Shown: positions 1 through 9,434 of the stretch, in pieces | Layout: every line of letters begins with the position of its first letter | How positions within the stretch are numbered: position 1 is the first letter of the stretch | Source of the DNA: Citrobacter enshiensis | Lineage (GTDB): Bacteria > Pseudomonadota > Gammaproteobacteria > Enterobacterales > Enterobacteriaceae | Reading direction: 5' to 3' | DNA: 64,000 nucleotides | Assembly: GCF_029338175.1 (NCBI RefSeq) | Contig: NZ_CP119862.1 | Coordinates: 2,728,001-2,792,000 of the forward strand | Position numbers and translations under genes: made by a program | The notes under the pieces: model-generated | Told to the model about the DNA's origin: nothing | The model's input: the letters and a program-made list of their open reading frames with translations, nothing else | Database searches by the model: none

Positions 1-1
1 A

Positions 2-556
2 GATATCGCTCGCCGCCATGAACTCCCGGACACCCTGGGTTTACGTATCGATATGGTCGTCGACCTGTGGTACGCACAACAGCCCTGGAAAGGACCTGAC
101 CGTCAGGAAGTCACTGACCGGGTAATCGCGCGGGCTATCTCACTGGTAGAGGAAACGCGTCCACTGCTCCCTGGCGTGCGTGAGGCCATTGCGCTGTGCA
201 AATCTCAGGGATTGTTGGTCGGACTGGCGTCAGCCTCCCCGCTGCATATGCTGGAAAAAGTCCTGACCATGTTTGGTCTTCGCGACAGCTTCGACGCCCT
301 CGCCTCGGCGGAAAAACTCCCCTACAGCAAGCCGCACCCACAGGTTTACATCGACTGCGCAACCAAACTGGGCGTGGACCCGTTAACCTGCGTCGCGCTG
401 GAGGACTCCGTCAACGGCATGGTGGCGTCGAAAGCCGCCCGTATGCGTTCGATCGTCGTTCCTGCTGAAGAGGGTCAACACGATGCACGTTTTGCCCTCG
501 CCGACGTGAAACTGACCTCATTATCCGATCTTACGGCCGCCCATTTGCGTGGCTAA
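2..556 (+). CDS. hxpB: HAD-family sugar-phosphate phosphatase HxpB (YniC), 5'-truncated
   Basis: The window edge cuts this gene. The frame is open from base 2 and gives the last 184 residues, so about 38 N-terminal residues of the usual 222 are missing, including the nucleophile DxD motif. Visible HAD elements are the motif II Ser in GLASAS, the motif III Lys in SKPHP and the acidic motif IV in ALEDSVNG. The family hydrolyses hexose phosphates such as 2-deoxyglucose-6-phosphate in the cytoplasm. The sequence follows E. coli YniC almost residue for residue through the central region. A GC-rich hairpin follows the stop codon. Confidence 0.93.
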   Translation, partial: DIARRHELPDTLGLRIDMVVDLWYAQQPWKGPDRQEVTDRVIARAISLVEETRPLLPGVREAIALCKSQGLLVGLASASPLHMLEKVLTMFGLRDSFDALASAEKLPYSKPHPQVYIDCATKLGVDPLTCVALEDSVNGMVASKAARMRSIVVPAEEGQHDARFALADVKLTSLSDLTAAHLRG

Positions 557-562
557 CCGTCA

Positions 563-583
563 GGGGCAATCGCGCATTGCCCC
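563..583 (+). terminator. Hairpin after hxpB
   Basis: An 8-bp stem (GGGGCAAT/ATTGCCCC) with a 5-nt loop lies just after the hxpB stop. The following T tract is broken (TTCCTC), so it may be a weak intrinsic terminator. Confidence 0.55.
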
Positions 584-692
584 TTCCTCACATTTTTAAA
601 ACAGCGTTTCATTTTTAGTTGTATTCCCCCGCAACCTCTTTTATTCTTCTTTCATTCGTTATCGCTGATAAAAATGGGTAGCCGAGGTAAGT

Positions 693-1454
693 ATGATTTT
701 GGATGCGTTTAGTCTGGCGGGTAAAACGGCAATCGTCACCGGTTGCGATACCGGGCTTGGCCAGGGTATGGCTGTCGCGCTTGCCGAGGCAGGCTGCAAC
801 ATCGTTGGTGTGAACCGGAAGATCCCCCAGGAGACGGCAGCGAAAGTTGCGGCGCTGGGCAGGCAATTTATGACGATTCAGGCCGACCTGAGCCAGCAAA
901 GCGCTATCGCTGATATCGTGAGCCAGACGGTCGCCAAATTCGGTCGGGTGGACATTCTGGTGAATAACGCCGGGACGATTCGCCGCGACGATGCGCTGTC
1001 ATTCAGCGAAAAAGACTGGGATGACGTGATGAACCTGAATCTCAAGTCTGTTTTCTTTCTTTCACAGGCCGTGGCGCGCCAGTTTTTACAGCAAGGCCAT
1101 GGTGGAAAGATCATCAATATTGCCTCCATGCTCTCTTTCCAGGGCGGGATCCGTGTTCCCTCTTATACCGCCTCCAAAAGCGGCGTGCTGGGTCTTACCC
1201 GTCTGTTGGCCAATGAATGGGCGCCGCACCAGATCAACGTCAATGCCATCGCCCCGGGTTATATGGCCACAAACAATACGCAGCAGCTGCGTGATGATGC
1301 CGGGCGCAGCAAAGAGATCGTCGATCGCATTCCGGCCGGACACTGGGGTACGCCTGACGACCTGAAAGGCCCGGTGGTTTTTCTCGCATCAGACGCTTCT
1401 GCCTACATCAACGGCTATACCATTGCCGTTGACGGCGGCTGGCTGGCACGCTAA
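693..1454 (+). CDS. Short-chain dehydrogenase, KduD-like 2-deoxy-D-gluconate 3-dehydrogenase
   Basis: A 253-residue classical SDR, the same length as KduD. The N-terminal Rossmann cofactor loop is TGCDTGLGQG. The NNAG motif, a catalytic Ser in NIASMLS and the YTASK Tyr/Lys pair follow, and the C-terminus IAVDGGWLAR is that of KduD. I estimate roughly three-quarters identity to E. coli KduD, which oxidises 2-deoxy-D-gluconate or interconverts keto-deoxyuronates with NAD(H). GAGG lies 5-6 bases before the ATG. In E. coli K-12 no gene lies between yniC and ydjM, so this is an accessory insertion, and no kduI or uronate transporter accompanies it. The substrate is therefore uncertain; it could be a paralogue with a different sugar specificity. 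Confidence 0.85.
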   Translation: MILDAFSLAGKTAIVTGCDTGLGQGMAVALAEAGCNIVGVNRKIPQETAAKVAALGRQFMTIQADLSQQSAIADIVSQTVAKFGRVDILVNNAGTIRRDDALSFSEKDWDDVMNLNLKSVFFLSQAVARQFLQQGHGGKIINIASMLSFQGGIRVPSYTASKSGVLGLTRLLANEWAPHQINVNAIAPGYMATNNTQQLRDDAGRSKEIVDRIPAGHWGTPDDLKGPVVFLASDASAYINGYTIAVDGGWLAR

Positions 1455-1518
1455 TCACCACTTTTGTGACATAGGGTTACAACGTCACCTCTTCCGCCTA
1501 CTGTACAAAAACCCTATA

Positions 1519-1534
1519 CTGTATGAATTGACAG
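1519..1534 (+). promoter_or_regulatory. LexA (SOS) box upstream of ydjM
   Basis: CTGT-N8-ACAG fits the LexA consensus, with TA before and TT after, 17 bp upstream of the ydjM ATG. A degenerate second half-site (TACTGTACAAAA, from 1499) precedes it; E. coli ydjM also has tandem LexA boxes. The position predicts DNA-damage induction of ydjM. Confidence 0.85.
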
Positions 1535-1550
1535 TTTATTGGGTTCTATC

Positions 1551-2138
1551 ATGACGGCGGAAGGCCACCTCCTTTTTTCAATTGCCTGTGCGGTATTTGC
1601 CAAAAATGCCGAGCTCACGCCCGTTCTTGCGCAGGGCGACTGGTGGCATATTGTCCCTTCAGCAATTCTGACCTGCCTGTTGCCTGACATTGATCATCCA
1701 AAGTCATTGCTCGGCCAGCGGTTAAAATGGATCTCCAAACCAATTGCCAGGGCTTTTGGTCATCGCGGATTTACCCACAGTCTGTTGGCGGTATTCGCGC
1801 TGCTGACCACGTTTTATCTGAAAGTCCCGGAGAGTTGGATAATCCCGGCCGACGCCTTGCAGGGCATGGTGCTGGGCTACTTAAGCCATATTCTGGCAGA
1901 CATGCTGACCCCGGCAGGCGTTCCGCTGCTCTGGCCGTGTCGCTGGCGCTTTCGTCTGCCCATACTTGTCCCGCAAAAAGGCAATCAACTGGAGCGTTTT
2001 CTCTGCATGGCGCTGTTTGCCTGGGCCGTATGGATGCCGCAGACAATCCCCGAAAACAGTGCAGTACGCTGGTCATCACATATGATCAATACGCTGCAAT
2101 TTCAGTTCAACCGTTTTATAAATCACCAAATCGATTAG
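1551..2138 (+). CDS. ydjM: LexA-regulated inner-membrane metal-dependent hydrolase YdjM
   Basis: A 195-residue protein nearly identical to E. coli YdjM (196 aa). It belongs to the YdjM/DUF457 family of membrane-bound predicted metal-dependent hydrolases. Conserved His/Asp clusters are visible as DIDHP (about residues 45-49), HRGFTHS (about 66-72) and SHILADMLTP, with several hydrophobic segments between them. The ATG at 1551 is chosen because the homologue starts MTAEGHLL; a TTG four codons upstream is possible but would begin next to the LexA box. Its role in the SOS response is not established. Confidence 0.92.
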   Translation: MTAEGHLLFSIACAVFAKNAELTPVLAQGDWWHIVPSAILTCLLPDIDHPKSLLGQRLKWISKPIARAFGHRGFTHSLLAVFALLTTFYLKVPESWIIPADALQGMVLGYLSHILADMLTPAGVPLLWPCRWRFRLPILVPQKGNQLERFLCMALFAWAVWMPQTIPENSAVRWSSHMINTLQFQFNRFINHQID

Positions 2139-2273
2139 TAAATCGGCGCAACTGTCATTTTTGGCATAAACAATTCCATTTGAATATAAGAGGCAACTCA
2201 CAGTTCTGCTAATCTTGCGGCAACAGAATCGTGGTAACGACGCGATACAAATAAAAAGATCAGGAGAACGGGG

Positions 2274-3665
2274 ATGAATTTTCCATTAATTGCGAACATC
2301 GTAGTGTTCGTTGTGCTGCTGTTTGTGCTGGCGCAAGCCCGTCACAAACAGTGGAGTCTGGCAAAGAAAGTACTGGTGGGTCTGGTCATGGGCGTGGTCT
2401 TTGGCCTTGCCCTGCATACGATTTACGGGTCTGACAGCCAGGTCTTAAAAGATTCAGTTCAGTGGTTCAACATTGTCGGTAACGGCTATGTGCAATTGCT
2501 GCAAATGATTGTTATGCCGCTGGTCTTCGCCTCTATCCTGAGTGCGGTGGCGCGCCTGCATAACGCCTCTCAGCTGGGGAAAATCAGTTTTCTGACCATC
2601 GGCACCTTACTGTTCACCACGCTGATTGCCGCACTGGTGGGGGTACTGGTGACCAACTTGTTTGGTCTGACCGCTGAAGGTCTGGTGCAGGGTGGCGCAG
2701 AAACCGCGCGCCTGACCGCCATTGAAACCAACTATGTCGGCAAAGTGGCCGACCTCAGCGTACCGCAGCTGGTGTTGTCATTCATCCCGAAAAACCCGTT
2801 TGCCGACCTGACCGGCGCGAACCCGACCTCTATCATCAGCGTGGTCATTTTCGCTGCGTTCCTCGGCGTTGCGGCGCTGAAACTGCTGAAAGATGACGCG
2901 CCGAAAGGCGAGCGCGTGTTAACCGCCATCGATACCCTGCAAAGCTGGGTGATGAAGCTGGTACGTCTGGTTATGCAGTTAACGCCTTATGGCGTGCTGG
3001 CGCTGATGACCAAAGTCGTGGCCGGTTCTAACCTGCAGGACATCATCAAGCTGGGAAGCTTTGTCGTGGCGTCATACCTCGGCCTGGCCATCATGTTTGT
3101 CGTACACGGCGTTCTGCTTGGCGTCAACGGCATCAGCCCGCTGAAATATTTCCGCAAAGTATGGCCGGTCCTGACCTTTGCCTTTACCAGCCGTTCCAGC
3201 GCCGCGTCGATTCCGTTGAACGTTGAAGCGCAAACGCGTCGTCTGGGCGTACCGGAATCTATCGCCAGCTTTGCGGCTTCTTTTGGCGCGACAATTGGTC
3301 AGAACGGTTGTGCGGGTCTGTACCCGGCAATGCTGGCCGTCATGGTGGCACCTACCGTTGGCATTAACCCGCTGGATCCCGTATGGATTGCCACGCTGGT
3401 CGGTATTGTCACGGTAAGCTCTGCGGGTGTTGCCGGTGTGGGTGGCGGTGCGACGTTTGCCGCGTTGATCGTTCTGCCCGCCATGGGGCTGCCGGTCACG
3501 CTGGTTGCACTGTTGATTTCCGTCGAACCGCTGATCGATATGGGGCGTACTGCGCTGAACGTCAGTGGCTCAATGACGGCCGGTACTCTGACCAGTCAAT
3601 GGCTGAAGCAAACGGATAAAACCATTCTGGACAGCGAGGATGATGCCGAACTGGCTCATCACTAA
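2274..3665 (+). CDS. tcyP: L-cystine:cation symporter TcyP (YdjN)
   Basis: A 463-residue dicarboxylate/amino-acid:cation symporter (DAACS) family protein in the inner membrane, matching E. coli YdjN over its length. Eight or so hydrophobic segments are visible, with the family's serine-rich reentrant loop ([13 protein letters not shown], about residue 306) and the second loop around [11 protein letters not shown]. The family member TcyP imports L-cystine and is CysB-regulated in E. coli. A purine-rich site (AGGAGAACGGGG) precedes the ATG. It is monocistronic and ends at a strong terminator shared with the convergent cedA. Confidence 0.94.
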   Translation: MNFPLIANIVVFVVLLFVLAQARHKQWSLAKKVLVGLVMGVVFGLALHTIYGSDSQVLKDSVQWFNIVGNGYVQLLQMIVMPLVFASILSAVARLHNASQLGKISFLTIGTLLFTTLIAALVGVLVTNLFGLTAEGLVQGGAETARLTAIETNYVGKVADLSVPQLVLSFIPKNPFADLTGANPTSIISVVIFAAFLGVAALKLLKDDAPKGERVLTAIDTLQSWVMKLVRLVMQLTPYGVLALMTKVVAGSNLQDIIKLGSFVVASYLGLAIMFVVHGVLLGVNGISPLKYFRKVWPVLTFAFTSRSSAASIPLNVEAQTRRLGVPESIASFAASFGATIGQNGCAGLYPAMLAVMVAPTVGINPLDPVWIATLVGIVTVSSAGVAGVGGGATFAALIVLPAMGLPVTLVALLISVEPLIDMGRTALNVSGSMTAGTLTSQWLKQTDKTILDSEDDAELAHH

Positions 3666-3682
3666 TCCATTCTGACGATGTG

Positions 3683-3718
3683 AAAAAACCGCCTGTATGC
3701 CCTACAGGCGGTTTTTTT
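3683..3718 (+). terminator. Bidirectional terminator between tcyP and cedA
   Basis: An 11-bp stem AACCGCCTGTA/TACAGGCGGTT with a 5-nt loop is flanked by A6 on the left and T7 on the right. It can serve both tcyP (+) and the convergent cedA (-). Confidence 0.9.
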
Positions 3719-3726
3719 ATATCCCA

Positions 3727-3969
3727 CTATTCCGCCAGCTCATTTTCCTGGCGGATCTGATTTGCCCAGCGCTGCGCCGACTCCGGAACGGTAAACGCAG
3801 GCGATCGCTGAAACGACTCCCCCATTAAGACAAACGCGACGTATTTTCCACGCATGATCCACACGTCACGAAATGCGTCCATTTTCATCGCGTGGTCCGG
3901 CGGCGCAGGCTCCACGCGTGGAACATAGCTGATAACTGGGCGATTTTGTTGGCGAAGAGGTTTCATCAT
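3727..3969 (-). CDS. cedA: Cell division activator CedA
   Basis: An 80-residue basic protein matching E. coli CedA almost throughout; the C-terminal stretch with FTVPESAQRWANQI is diagnostic. CedA is a small DNA- and RNA-polymerase-binding protein reported to counter over-replication division arrest. The start is set at the first of two adjacent ATG codons, giving MMKPLRQQ, because the homologue begins near M-K-P-L; the second ATG (3966) is equally possible. In E. coli katE lies beyond cedA; here the next gene is chbG and katE is absent. Confidence 0.92.
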   Translation of the reverse strand: MMKPLRQQNRPVISYVPRVEPAPPDHAMKMDAFRDVWIMRGKYVAFVLMGESFQRSPAFTVPESAQRWANQIRQENELAE

Positions 3970-4129
3970 CAGTTGTTTCACTAAAGGCAAATTCAAAAAA
4001 TCATAAAAACACTATCTTAGCCGATTTTGCCCCCCGGCGTCCCGTCCTGCGTGTGCGGTTACACGCATCGTGGCGATCGCGGGTGGGAAAGTTGAAGGGG
4101 AAAGTGCGAACAGCAAACATAAAAGGTGG

Positions 4130-4166
4130 GTGAAATAAAAAAATGCGGCGCCCTATCGCGCCGCAA
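4130..4166 (-). terminator. Terminator of the chb operon
   Basis: Read on the minus strand, an 8-bp stem TGCGGCGC/GCGCCGCA with a 6-nt loop is followed by a run of T (seen as AAATAAAAAAA on the plus strand), just after the chbG stop. Confidence 0.88.
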
Positions 4167-4175
4167 ACTCAGGCT

Positions 4176-4934
4176 CTACACATCAAGAAAACTGCCGAGA
4201 CGATACCCACGTTCCGCAATGGCATTTTTCAATGACGGAGACGTAAGCACATCAAGCTCAGTCAAGCGGGGGTAACAATAGGCGCTCTGACGAAGAGTAT
4301 TATCGACAAAGGCCGGATGACACATGACTTCAAGCGATGCCTCGCCTTTTTCTGCAGAAGCGTCAAGCACCTGCAAAAAGAGCGATTCTGAAATCGCCTC
4401 ACCATAAAACTCGCTGCTAAACCCTTGCGAGCTTCGCAGCGCCATCGGCAAATCGGTATCTTTAAATACCGTCTGGCGATCGATTCGCAATGCAACGCCT
4501 TGTTGTGCAGCAAAATGCGCCACCAGCGGGAAAATCTGCGGGAACATATGGACATGGTGATGACTGTCCAGATGCGTTGGCGCTTTACCAAACAGTTCTA
4601 TAAAACGCTGATACTGACATTCCAGTTCATGCGAAATTTCGTCCAGCGGCAATTCGTCTTCTTCCGCCATCTGCCAGATCCATTTCCCCAGACGGCCATC
4701 ACGGGTCAGCCCAGGCATCTGCGTTAACGGTTTCCCCAGCGTCAGAACAAAATGCATCCCTACCGCAAGCTCAGGGACTTCACGGCTAAGTTGAACGGCA
4801 TGATCGATAGCGTCACCATTGACCAGCGCGGTCGTGGAAGTGACCACACCATGACGAAAGCTGTCCACAATGCCGTAGTTTTGGCCTTTGCTCAGGCCAA
4901 AATCATCCGCATTCACAATCAATAAGCGTTCCAT
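4176..4934 (-). CDS. chbG: Chitooligosaccharide monodeacetylase ChbG
   Basis: A 252-residue YdjC-family carbohydrate deacetylase, last gene of the chb operon. It removes one acetyl group from chitobiose-6-P and chitotriose-6-P, which in E. coli is needed to make the inducer and the ChbF substrate. The metal and catalytic motifs NADDFG (near the N-terminus), [10 protein letters not shown] (about residue 115) and CHPAF are all present. The ATG is chosen because AGAGG lies 6 bases upstream and the homologue starts [13 protein letters not shown]. It lies 12 bp after chbF. Confidence 0.93.
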   Translation of the reverse strand: MERLLIVNADDFGLSKGQNYGIVDSFRHGVVTSTTALVNGDAIDHAVQLSREVPELAVGMHFVLTLGKPLTQMPGLTRDGRLGKWIWQMAEEDELPLDEISHELECQYQRFIELFGKAPTHLDSHHHVHMFPQIFPLVAHFAAQQGVALRIDRQTVFKDTDLPMALRSSQGFSSEFYGEAISESLFLQVLDASAEKGEASLEVMCHPAFVDNTLRQSAYCYPRLTELDVLTSPSLKNAIAERGYRLGSFLDV

Positions 4935-4946
4935 AGCCAACCTCTG

Positions 4947-6296
4947 TTAGTGTTCTTTGAGCTTTTCAATGCAGTCCGCAAAATGAGGCAGCCACTTTTC
5001 ATGCGCCAGAATCAATTCACGCGCCAGGCTTTCCGCATCACGGTCAGAATGCACCAGCGGGCTCAGGTTAAGCGCCAGCAAGACATCATTAAATTCACCG
5101 CTCAGCGCCGCCTTACTTGCCGCGACTTCAAACCCTTTAATGGTATAGATAAGACCCAGCACTTTCTCGTCAAAATGCGTAATACGTGGATGTGGCGTTG
5201 CGCCGTTGCGTCCTAACGTACAGGTCATTTCCACCGCCCAGTCAGCCGGAATATTATCGACATGACCGTGATGTGGGATGTTGACATAATGTTCAGTCTG
5301 TTTGTCGTTATAGATTGCGTTAATCACTTCACACGCGGCGTCGGAGTAATATGCCCCGCCGCGCAGCTCAAGCTCTTTCGGCTTCACGTTCAGTTCTGGG
5401 TTCTTATAAAGGTCAAAAAGTTGTTTCTCAACTTTCTGCACCACCTGAGCGCGAGCGCCGCCTTTATAATATTCCCCTAATTCAATGGCCAGCATCTCTT
5501 TCTGTTTGAAGTAATACAGCAGGTAAGAGCACGGCAGCAGATTCAGAGAACGAATTAATCCTTCGCTAAACGGCAGGTCAAAAATATTCTTCACCGTTGA
5601 TGCTTTCAACTCACCGGAAGCGACACCGTCCAGAAGTTCGGCAAAGCGTGATTCACCATTCACCAGCACGTCTTTAATAAAGACCATATGGTTCAGACCA
5701 AACAGGTCAATAGACAGATCGTCGCTTTCCGATAATTTCAGCACGTCATTAATAAACATCTTCATGCCAACCGGAATATTACACACGCCAATAAATTTCT
5801 TGAACCTGGTGTGTCGATAAACCGCTTCAGTCACCATTCCTGCCGGGTTGGTAAAGTTAATCACCCACGCATTCGGACAGAGTTCTTCCACATCGTTAAT
5901 GATGTCGAAAATCACCGGAATGGTTCGCAGCCCTTTGAACAAACCACCAGCGCCGTTGGTCTCCTGACCAAGATACCCCTGACTGAGAGGAATACGCTCA
6001 TCCAGTTCGCGGGCTTTCAGTTGGCCCACGCGCAGCTGGGTGGTGACAAAATCTGCCCCTTTCAACGCTTCACGGCGGTCGAGGGTCTTAAACAACTTCA
6101 TCGGTACGCCGGCTTTGTCGATCATTCGCTGGCAAAGATCAAAAATAATGTCCAGTTTCTCTTTACCGCCTTCCACATCGACTAACCATAATTCGGAAAC
6201 CGGTAATTCGTGATAGCGCTTAATAAAGCCTTCAAGTAATTCAGGGGTGTAGCTACTCCCGCCACCAATGGTGACGATCTTTAATTTCTGGCTCAT
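4947..6296 (-). CDS. chbF: 6-phospho-beta-glucosidase / chitobiose-6-P hydrolase ChbF
   Basis: A 449-residue glycoside hydrolase family 4 enzyme (NAD+ and Mn2+ dependent), very close to E. coli ChbF (450). The N-terminal dinucleotide-binding GGGSSYTPEL, the Mn-binding CNIPVG stretch (about residue 172) and the LNH motif fit GH4. It cleaves phosphorylated monodeacetylated chitobiose or cellobiose in the cytoplasm. AAGGGAGAT lies directly upstream of the chosen ATG; the frame extends further upstream without a plausible start. It sits between chbR and chbG in the operon. Confidence 0.94.
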   Translation of the reverse strand: MSQKLKIVTIGGGSSYTPELLEGFIKRYHELPVSELWLVDVEGGKEKLDIIFDLCQRMIDKAGVPMKLFKTLDRREALKGADFVTTQLRVGQLKARELDERIPLSQGYLGQETNGAGGLFKGLRTIPVIFDIINDVEELCPNAWVINFTNPAGMVTEAVYRHTRFKKFIGVCNIPVGMKMFINDVLKLSESDDLSIDLFGLNHMVFIKDVLVNGESRFAELLDGVASGELKASTVKNIFDLPFSEGLIRSLNLLPCSYLLYYFKQKEMLAIELGEYYKGGARAQVVQKVEKQLFDLYKNPELNVKPKELELRGGAYYSDAACEVINAIYNDKQTEHYVNIPHHGHVDNIPADWAVEMTCTLGRNGATPHPRITHFDEKVLGLIYTIKGFEVAASKAALSGEFNDVLLALNLSPLVHSDRDAESLARELILAHEKWLPHFADCIEKLKEH

Positions 6297-6421
6297 AATA
6301 TCTCCCTTCAGTGTAAAAACACTGGCGTGTATTATGCTTCGCCCAACGCTGGACAGTCGCACGGCGTCCCAGCATTATTTTTGGGCAAGCTTTAAAATAA
6401 TTGAGTCGAACAAATAAATCG

Positions 6422-7264
6422 TTATTGATTTATTTCAGTCAGTCTTTTCCGGTAGCTATTCGGTGTAAATGACGTCAGTTTTTTAAAGGTCTTAATGAAC
6501 AGGCTTGGGCTACTGTATCCCGCTTCATAAGCGATATCTGTCACCGAATAGTTGGTCATTTCCAGCTGTTTTTTCGCAAAATTGATACGGATTTCATTAA
6601 TAATCTGCATCGGCGTTTTGCTGTAATAACGCTGGGTGGCGCGGGTCAGATACTCCTGGGATTTTGCAGACAGGTGTACCATATTTTCCAGCGCGCTTTC
6701 GCCAAACTGCGTTTTGTCGTGCATCCCCTCCACGGTGACTTTAAGCCATTGTGGAATATCGCCAATCACCTGCTCTTCCCGGTGGTGCCGTAACCGATTA
6801 ATGATATAGAAGGTGACCACTTCTATAAATTCATCCAGCTCGTTGTCCCGAAAGTTGAGCGACGCAATCACTGTCTCGATATAGGTGAGAAAGGCGCTGT
6901 TAGCCCGATACACCTGCGATGCCACAAAGCAAAACGGTAATAAAGGGTGATAGTGCTGTTCAAAAAACCGTTTACTGATGCCGACATTCAGAATACGCGT
7001 GGCGCCAAATTCGTAAAAACTTTGATGGTGCGATCCCAGAGGGATAAAAACAAAGTCTCCACGCTCCAGCAACACCCGCTTGCCGTTGATTTCCTGATAG
7101 TAGCGACCGGTTAATACGAGGGTAAACTCATAGTAATCGTGCTGGTGCAGCCCACTGATACTCTCAGTTTTGTTGTAGATAAACACATGGAAATTTTTGC
7201 CGTTAAAAAGCTGCTGCTCAAAAGCGGTCGCAATTTCCGGTGCGTTAACCTGTAGCTGCATCAT
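6422..7264 (-). CDS. chbR: AraC-family regulator ChbR of the chitobiose operon
   Basis: A 280-residue protein, the same length as E. coli ChbR. The N-terminal half is a cupin sensor domain (HQHDYYEF, about residue 40). The C-terminal 100 residues carry two helix-turn-helix units ending in the AraC signature around [19 protein letters not shown]. In E. coli ChbR represses the operon without chitobiose and activates it together with CRP when the deacetylated sugar phosphate is present. It is encoded inside the operon, 12 bp after chbA, so it is co-expressed with its own targets. Confidence 0.94.
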   Translation of the reverse strand: MMQLQVNAPEIATAFEQQLFNGKNFHVFIYNKTESISGLHQHDYYEFTLVLTGRYYQEINGKRVLLERGDFVFIPLGSHHQSFYEFGATRILNVGISKRFFEQHYHPLLPFCFVASQVYRANSAFLTYIETVIASLNFRDNELDEFIEVVTFYIINRLRHHREEQVIGDIPQWLKVTVEGMHDKTQFGESALENMVHLSAKSQEYLTRATQRYYSKTPMQIINEIRINFAKKQLEMTNYSVTDIAYEAGYSSPSLFIKTFKKLTSFTPNSYRKRLTEINQ

Positions 7265-7275
7265 ATTACCCCTCG

Positions 7276-7623
7276 CTATTTCAACTTCTCGTGAAGCTCT
7301 ATCAACTCTGCGACCAGTTCACGCGCCAGCATTGATGTCATCAGATGGTCCTGCGCATGCACCAGAACCAGGCTGACTTTCATTTTACCTTCACCCTGAT
7401 CGCCTTCAATCAGTTTAGTCTGCACAAGATGCGCTTCATTGAGCGCCATGCGTGACTGCTCCATCATGGCTTTCGCAGCTTCAAAATCACCCTGCTTGGC
7501 CTGCTTAAGCGCGGCGTATGCCAGGCTGCGAGCCTGACCCGAATTGATGATAAGCCCCATCACCACTTCTTCAAGTTCTTCCGCTTCTGACTGCGTATCC
7601 ACGATATTTTCGAGATCGATCAT
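7276..7623 (-). CDS. chbA: PTS chitobiose-specific IIA component ChbA
   Basis: A 115-residue all-helical IIA protein of the lactose/chitobiose PTS class; E. coli ChbA has 116. The phosphorylated His lies in the C-terminal [11 protein letters not shown] segment. It relays phosphate from HPr to ChbB. AGAGGACGG precedes the ATG giving MIDLEN; longer in-frame starts would run into the chbC-chbA palindrome. It lies 49 bp after chbC. Confidence 0.94.
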   Translation of the reverse strand: MIDLENIVDTQSEAEELEEVVMGLIINSGQARSLAYAALKQAKQGDFEAAKAMMEQSRMALNEAHLVQTKLIEGDQGEGKMKVSLVLVHAQDHLMTSMLARELVAELIELHEKLK

Positions 7624-7643
7624 AATCCGTCCTCTGGTGTGTC

Positions 7644-7665
7644 CCGGCATGGCGCGCCATGCCGG
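7644..7665. repeat. Perfect 22-bp intercistronic palindrome, chbC-chbA
   Basis: CCGGCATGGCG/CGCCATGCCGG is a perfect 11+11 dyad in the short gap between chbC and chbA. As RNA it would form a stable REP-like hairpin that could protect the chbBC message or moderate read-through. Confidence 0.8.
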
Positions 7666-7672
7666 ACTCAAT

Positions 7673-9031
7673 TTAGAATTTCAGTGCGTTGGCAATATCT
7701 TCTTCGCTTTCTTCTTCCTCAATAACGTTTTGCGCTTTATTGGAAATGATCACGAATGGCAGATAAACCAGCGTCGATATACCTAAGTTAAACAGCGCCA
7801 GCAGTAAGGCGGCAACGTTGCCATTGGTGTTAAAGAAGGCGCCCAAACCGGTTGGCATCGTCCAGGGGGCAATGTTGGTCACCGGCGGGATAATCCCCAT
7901 GTAATATGCCGTAACCGTGACCGCCGCCAGTATTGGTTGAACCAAAACAAAGGGAATAAACATCACCGGGTTCAGGATAATCGGCAAACCAAACAAAATC
8001 GGTTCGTTAATCTGGAAGATACCCGCTGGCAGCGCCAGTTTCGCAACCTGACGATGGTCAGCGCGGCGAGACGCGATAAAAATGGCGATAATCAGACCTA
8101 ACGTCGCACCCGATCCGCCCAGCAGAACAAACGAGTCCAGCATCGGCTTCGCCCACAGATGGAAAGTGTGTCCTGCAGCGATCGCGGCATCGACGGAACC
8201 GTATTGTTGGTACAGAGAGACGTTTTCCAGCGCCCACGGCGTCATGATCCCGCCTTCAAGAGCAGAAAGCGCCAGCGAGCCGTGGATACCAAAGAACCAT
8301 AACAGCGTATTAAAGACGACATACGCCCAGCCCACGACGCTGCCCAGCGAAGCCAACGGGGTGGAGATGGTGTCCAGAATCATCTGGTGGAAGTTGGTTC
8401 CCCAGTGCGTCAATGCCCAGGAGATAATGCCCATGATGGACAGAATGATAAAACCAGGGATCAATGCGGAGAAAGAGCGTGATACGGAACCCGGCACGCT
8501 ATCGGGCAAACGGATAACCCAGTTACGGCGAACAATAAAGGTGAACATCTCAGCGACAACGATACCGATAATAATACCGGAAATAACGTTAGCGCCGCCC
8601 AGCCAGTTCGCGCCGACCGCATAGGCTTCGCCTACGCTATAAGGCGTTACCGTCATAAAAGAAGCAACAGCCAGCAATCCCGCGGCCATTGGGTCAACTT
8701 TACGTTCTTCACCCAGCGCCATACCAATAAAAAACGGTGCCACCAGCGACATTATTCCCAGCGTACCGTTGTAAACGCTACCGCCGATGGATTTAAAACC
8801 ATTTAATGTTTCAATGGTTGATGGGTCCAGTCGCACTCCCATCGAGTAAAAGAAAGAGCCTTCGCCAAAACTTAAAAATACGTTATTAATGAGAACGAAC
8901 ATTGCCCCTGCGAGGGTCAACGGCATAATTTTAATAAAACCGTTTTTGATCGCATTAATATGCGGTTGTTTTCCTATTTTAACTGCAAAGGGAAGGAGTA
9001 CCTTTTCAAGCGATGCAATGGCTATACTCAT
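7673..9031 (-). CDS. chbC: PTS chitobiose-specific IIC permease ChbC
   Basis: A 452-residue inner-membrane sugar channel with about ten hydrophobic segments, closely matching E. coli ChbC to the last residues ([10 protein letters not shown]). It imports N,N'-diacetylchitobiose with concurrent phosphorylation by ChbA and ChbB. The conserved [10 protein letters not shown] substrate-site segment lies around residue 350. It lies 82 bp downstream of chbB, and that gap carries the ChiX-pairing site. Confidence 0.95.
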   Translation of the reverse strand: MSIAIASLEKVLLPFAVKIGKQPHINAIKNGFIKIMPLTLAGAMFVLINNVFLSFGEGSFFYSMGVRLDPSTIETLNGFKSIGGSVYNGTLGIMSLVAPFFIGMALGEERKVDPMAAGLLAVASFMTVTPYSVGEAYAVGANWLGGANVISGIIIGIVVAEMFTFIVRRNWVIRLPDSVPGSVSRSFSALIPGFIILSIMGIISWALTHWGTNFHQMILDTISTPLASLGSVVGWAYVVFNTLLWFFGIHGSLALSALEGGIMTPWALENVSLYQQYGSVDAAIAAGHTFHLWAKPMLDSFVLLGGSGATLGLIIAIFIASRRADHRQVAKLALPAGIFQINEPILFGLPIILNPVMFIPFVLVQPILAAVTVTAYYMGIIPPVTNIAPWTMPTGLGAFFNTNGNVAALLLALFNLGISTLVYLPFVIISNKAQNVIEEEESEEDIANALKF

Positions 9032-9082
9032 AGAAAAATACCCTTAAAGGCCGCAAATATTTACGGCACATATGTGTATGTA

Positions 9083-9102
9083 TGAAATTACTCTTTGACG
9101 GG
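9083..9102 (-). promoter_or_regulatory. ChiX sRNA pairing (trap) site between chbB and chbC
   Basis: The plus strand here (TGAAATTACTCTTTGACGGG) matches the seed of the sRNA ChiX as I remember it with one mismatch, so the minus-strand chb mRNA is complementary to ChiX. In E. coli and Salmonella this chbBC spacer traps and destabilises ChiX, relieving repression of the chitoporin gene chiP. Confidence 0.85.
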
Positions 9103-9113
9103 AAAATTTAAAA

Positions 9114-9434
9114 TTAATTTGCAGCGGCTTTTTTAATTGCTGCAACAGCAGCCTTAAGCACGCCTAAACCATCGACTTTGCCATACAGCAGCGAGTCAAT
9201 TACTTCTACCGGTTTGTCAGGTAACAAACGCTGAATTTCGGGCAACATATAAGCGATTTGCGGACCTAATAAAACAACATCTGCAACAGGTCCCTTTTCT
9301 CCGGCCAGCGTTTCCGGAAATGCTTCAATCACGACCGGAACTTCGTATTTCTCAGCCTGAGCACGCATTTTCGATACCAGTAACGATGTCGACATGCCGG
9401 CAGAACAAAACAGATAAATGTGTTTCTTTTCCAT
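9114..9434 (-). CDS. chbB: PTS chitobiose-specific IIB component ChbB
   Basis: A 106-residue IIB protein, nearly identical to E. coli ChbB. The phosphorylated Cys10 lies in the P-loop [10 protein letters not shown] at the N-terminus. It passes phosphate from ChbA to chitobiose during uptake by ChbC. GAGGAACG precedes the ATG. It is the first gene of the operon chbBCARFG. Confidence 0.95.
   Translation of the reverse strand: MEKKHIYLFCSAGMSTSLLVSKMRAQAEKYEVPVVIEAFPETLAGEKGPVADVVLLGPQIAYMLPEIQRLLPDKPVEVIDSLLYGKVDGLGVLKAAVAAIKKAAAN

Noticed and set aside
9032-9113. sRNA gene in the chbB-chbC spacer because of ChiX-like sequence
   Set aside because: The ChiX-like sequence is short, on the strand opposite to the operon and lacks promoter and terminator; it is the pairing target, not the sRNA gene.
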